This document shows positions 62,054 through 64,000 of a DNA stretch of 64,000 nt, in pieces. The notes beneath the pieces are model-generated. The model was not told the DNA's origin and did not search any database. It was given only the letters and a program-made list of their open reading frames with translations. The DNA is taken from assembly GCF_003858655.1 (NCBI RefSeq), contig NZ_RQXV01000005.1, forward strand, positions 186,001-250,000. The letters are read 5' to 3'. Source of the DNA: Amphritea balenae (GTDB taxonomy: Bacteria; Pseudomonadota; Gammaproteobacteria; Pseudomonadales; Balneatricaceae). The translations under genes were made by a program, and so were the position numbers. The first letter of the stretch is position 1. Every line of letters starts with the position of its first letter.

Positions 62054-62563
62054 GAGCTTCTCCTTTCCTTTTCGGTGGTAGCACTCTAAGCATAGTCTTT
62101 AGATAATTGGCTTTCAACGCCCAACAAGGTCCTTACAAAACCAGACCCAGGGACTAGCATGTCCCTCGAAATCATCATCCAAGTATCGTCAGCGGTTTAT
62201 TAATGGGGGGTCATCTACGCCCATCTCCCCCTCTTCTAACCCTACTCAGCAAGCAAGTCCCTAGGAAAGTTTATGACTAAAAAAAAATCCGGGGGTGGAT
62301 TACCTACGTCTTAATGCTTTTGGAAGGACCCGTTCTCATTATCTGAATACACTTAAGCTTGAGTTTACTGATAATGTCCGCTTTCGGCCAAAGCAGCCTT
62401 TCAAGGAGCAATCCAAACTACCGCGACTATATTCACATGAGAGACCGCTTCGTGGCGTTTGCAGTCCTCATGCAACCAATGTTCAGCGTCCGCTTTCAGA
62501 AATAAAACGTAGACTTAAAACCCATGACTCTTTCAATTTAACCTTTGTCAGGGTCGCTACTGA
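62054..62563. other. Gene-free right flank with GCGGAC-type repeats
   Basis: This 510-nt gap between DUF4426 and folD shows no convincing gene; a 100-codon plus-strand frame (62295-62597) has no domain and runs into folD. It contains TTCAGCGTCCGCT (62482-62494) and GTCCGCTTTCGGCC (about 62374), the inverted partners of sites in the left flank of the act operon. A run of nine A lies near 62279. Likely the right border of an acquired segment. Confidence 0.45.
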
Positions 62564-63403
62564 CTATGCCTCCCTTTCTGCTGCTTCGAGCGTCTGACTG
62601 ATTAGCGCATTTATCGTCATCGGACCCACGCCTCCGGGCACCGGTGTCAGAGCAGCAACACGATCTTCCAGCCCGGTCTTTTCAATATCACCGATTCCGC
62701 CCGGATGATAACCCGCATCGACGACCACAGCATCATCTTTGATCCAGTCCGCTTTAATCAACTCTGGCTGGCCTACGGCACCGACCACTATATCAGCCCG
62801 ACTAATCTGCTCAGCCAGATCAACGGTACGGGAATGACAGATAGTCACTGTTGCATTGGCATTGAGCAGCATCGCCGCCATTGGCTTACCCAGGATTGGG
62901 CTGCGACCAACAACAACCGCGTGTTTGCCTGATAGTTCAATATCGTAGTGTTTCAACAGAGTCATGATGCCTGCCGGTGTCGCCGAACCAAATGCCTGCT
63001 CCCCCATCGCCATCAAACCAAAGCCCTGAGTCGTTACTCCATCGACATCTTTTTTAATCGCAATGGCATCAAAACAGGCCCGTTCATTTATCTGTTCCGG
63101 TACCGGATGCTGCAACAAAATACCGCACACCTGCGGATCATTATTTAGGTTATCGATAACATCCAGAAGTTCTGCTGTGGTTGTAGACTGAGGCATATCA
63201 ACTCGTAAGGAGCCCATACCCACACGGCCACAATCATTCACCTTCATCTGCACATAGGTCGCTGATGCCGGATCAGTTCCTACCAGTATTGTTGCTAAGA
63301 CAGGCTTAATACCACCGCCGGCTAGCAACTTATCCACTGCCATATGCAATTGTCGCTCACGGCTTAGCGCCAAAGCCTTACCATCCAGAATCAGTGCAGA
63401 CAT
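62564..63403 (-). CDS. folD: Methylenetetrahydrofolate dehydrogenase/cyclohydrolase FolD
   Basis: A 279-residue bifunctional cytoplasmic enzyme that interconverts 5,10-methylene-, methenyl- and 10-formyl-tetrahydrofolate. The active-site segment [16 protein letters not shown] carries the catalytic lysine. [19 protein letters not shown] and the NADP site [14 protein letters not shown] are all present. ATG 63403 is chosen for GAGG 8 nt upstream; the frame extends 15 codons further without support. It lies downstream of a dimethylglycine/sarcosine dehydrogenase-like gene, which would feed it methylene-THF. Confidence 0.95.
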   Translation of the reverse strand: MSALILDGKALALSRERQLHMAVDKLLAGGGIKPVLATILVGTDPASATYVQMKVNDCGRVGMGSLRVDMPQSTTTAELLDVIDNLNNDPQVCGILLQHPVPEQINERACFDAIAIKKDVDGVTTQGFGLMAMGEQAFGSATPAGIMTLLKHYDIELSGKHAVVVGRSPILGKPMAAMLLNANATVTICHSRTVDLAEQISRADIVVGAVGQPELIKADWIKDDAVVVDAGYHPGGIGDIEKTGLEDRVAALTPVPGGVGPMTINALISQTLEAAEREA

Positions 63404-63536
63404 CGATTGAACCTCGGTATTGTTTAAAATATCCAGCCGGATACCCATTGCGTGGGGGGGCCGGCTGATGCAGAACTTTTTATAGCTGATAAGCGTTTAT
63501 CTGGGACCTGTATACATGCTGATATCAGTACCTTTC

Positions 63537-64000
63537 TCAGCACTTAATTTTCTCCATTGCCGGATCGTAGAAAGAACGCAGTGACGGGGTTACTTTATAA
63601 CGCTCGCACTCCACTTCGATCTCAAATGAGGTGTTATCCAGCCACTCTTTAGTAACACCCGCACTATGCTCAACGTATCCCATCGCAATGGTTGCCCCCA
63701 TCGTATGAGCAAACATACCGGCAGTGGTACGCCCGACAATTTTGCCATCGGCCCAGATCGGTTCTTCGTGATAGCACAGCGGTTCAGCATCTTCGAACAG
63801 GAAAGCGACAAAGCGTTTCTGCAACGGCCCGGCCTCTTTCTGAGCCAATAAAGCCTCTTTACCGATAAAGCCACCCTCTTTATTAAAGTCAGACGCAAAA
63901 CCAAGCCCGGCTTCCAGTGCGCTATCCGCATCAGTAATATCGTGCCCCCAGTGACGGTAGCACTTCTCCATTCGCAGAGAGTTCATCGTGTGATAGCCGT
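63537..64000 (-). CDS. C-terminal part of a dimethylglycine/sarcosine dehydrogenase-like protein (GcvT domain), partial
   Basis: The frame stays open to the window edge, so only the last 154 or so codons are seen; internal ATG 63986 is not the start. The text GYHTMNSLRMEKCYRHWGHD followed by GLGFASDF and FIGKEALL matches the aminomethyltransferase (GcvT) end of FAD-dependent dimethylglycine and sarcosine dehydrogenases. These pass the released one-carbon unit to tetrahydrofolate. folD lies 133 nt downstream on the same strand. The FAD domain is outside the window. Confidence 0.87.
   Translation of the reverse strand, partial: GYHTMNSLRMEKCYRHWGHDITDADSALEAGLGFASDFNKEGGFIGKEALLAQKEAGPLQKRFVAFLFEDAEPLCYHEEPIWADGKIVGRTTAGMFAHTMGATIAMGYVEHSAGVTKEWLDNTSFEIEVECERYKVTPSLRSFYDPAMEKIKC

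Noticed and set aside
62295-62597. 100-codon plus-strand frame near folD
   Set aside because: No domain, rich in Arg/Pro/His like translated repeats, and it overlaps the folD 3' end.

Overview
The window looks like a chromosomal segment of a marine gammaproteobacterium, probably an Oceanospirillales-type bacterium (Amphritea, Neptunomonas or Marinobacterium relatives come to mind). This rests on the mix of families seen: YbiT-type ABC-F ATPase, YehS/DUF1456, DUF3461, DUF2956, NnrU, HpsN, DctP and CobST. It is an inference from protein style and cannot be confirmed without a search. No rRNA, tRNA, CRISPR array, prophage or intact insertion sequence was seen.

Layout. 1-5.6 kb: the end of a SulP anion transporter, a TauE/SafE exporter and cobS-cobT. 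5.6-11 kb: intergenic DNA rich in a family of short hairpin repeats (variable 4-7 bp stems, usually 3-nt loops, flanked by TTGTCCGA or TCGGACAA). It encloses an AT-rich lipoprotein gene and a four-gene operon (TetR, 58-aa membrane protein, membrane-anchored GyrI-like protein, fatty-acid-hydroxylase-type enzyme) divergent from a Rieske oxygenase. 11-24 kb: ordinary accessory genes and regulators, including an orphan TRAP binding protein, and a second TauE/SafE. 24-30 kb: nitroreductase, EamA exporter and MarR regulator with repeated operators, ybiT, and a DUF2182-DUF1326 pair divergent from a large NTPase/GNAT-like/winged-helix regulator.

32-38 kb: an amidase, a C45 autoproteolytic Ntn-hydrolase and an ATP-grasp ligase run as one operon, a plausible undescribed amide-making and amide-breaking system. 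40-46 kb: a group II PLP decarboxylase, a LysR regulator, an HpsN-type dehydrogenase and a DegT aminotransferase. A shared 20-bp element lies upstream of the decarboxylase and between the LysR gene and hpsN, suggesting one LysR-controlled regulon, perhaps for C3 sulfonates. The LysR gene has a duplicated 3' end beside it. 46-53 kb: EamA, a hydrolase-acyltransferase pair and an HxlR / GFA / nitrilase group.

53.9-61.3 kb holds a complete alternative complex III operon (actA, actB1, actB2, actC, actD, actE, actF): a quinol-oxidising, cytochrome-c-linked respiratory complex. ActB is split in two, and no terminal oxidase lies in the window. Base composition looks richer in G+C by eye, both sides are long non-coding gaps, and GCGGAC-type repeats sit in inverted orientation on the two flanks, so the operon looks acquired. 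It is followed by a DUF4426 gene, then core-type folD and the C-terminal part of a dimethylglycine/sarcosine-dehydrogenase-like gene that runs off the window.
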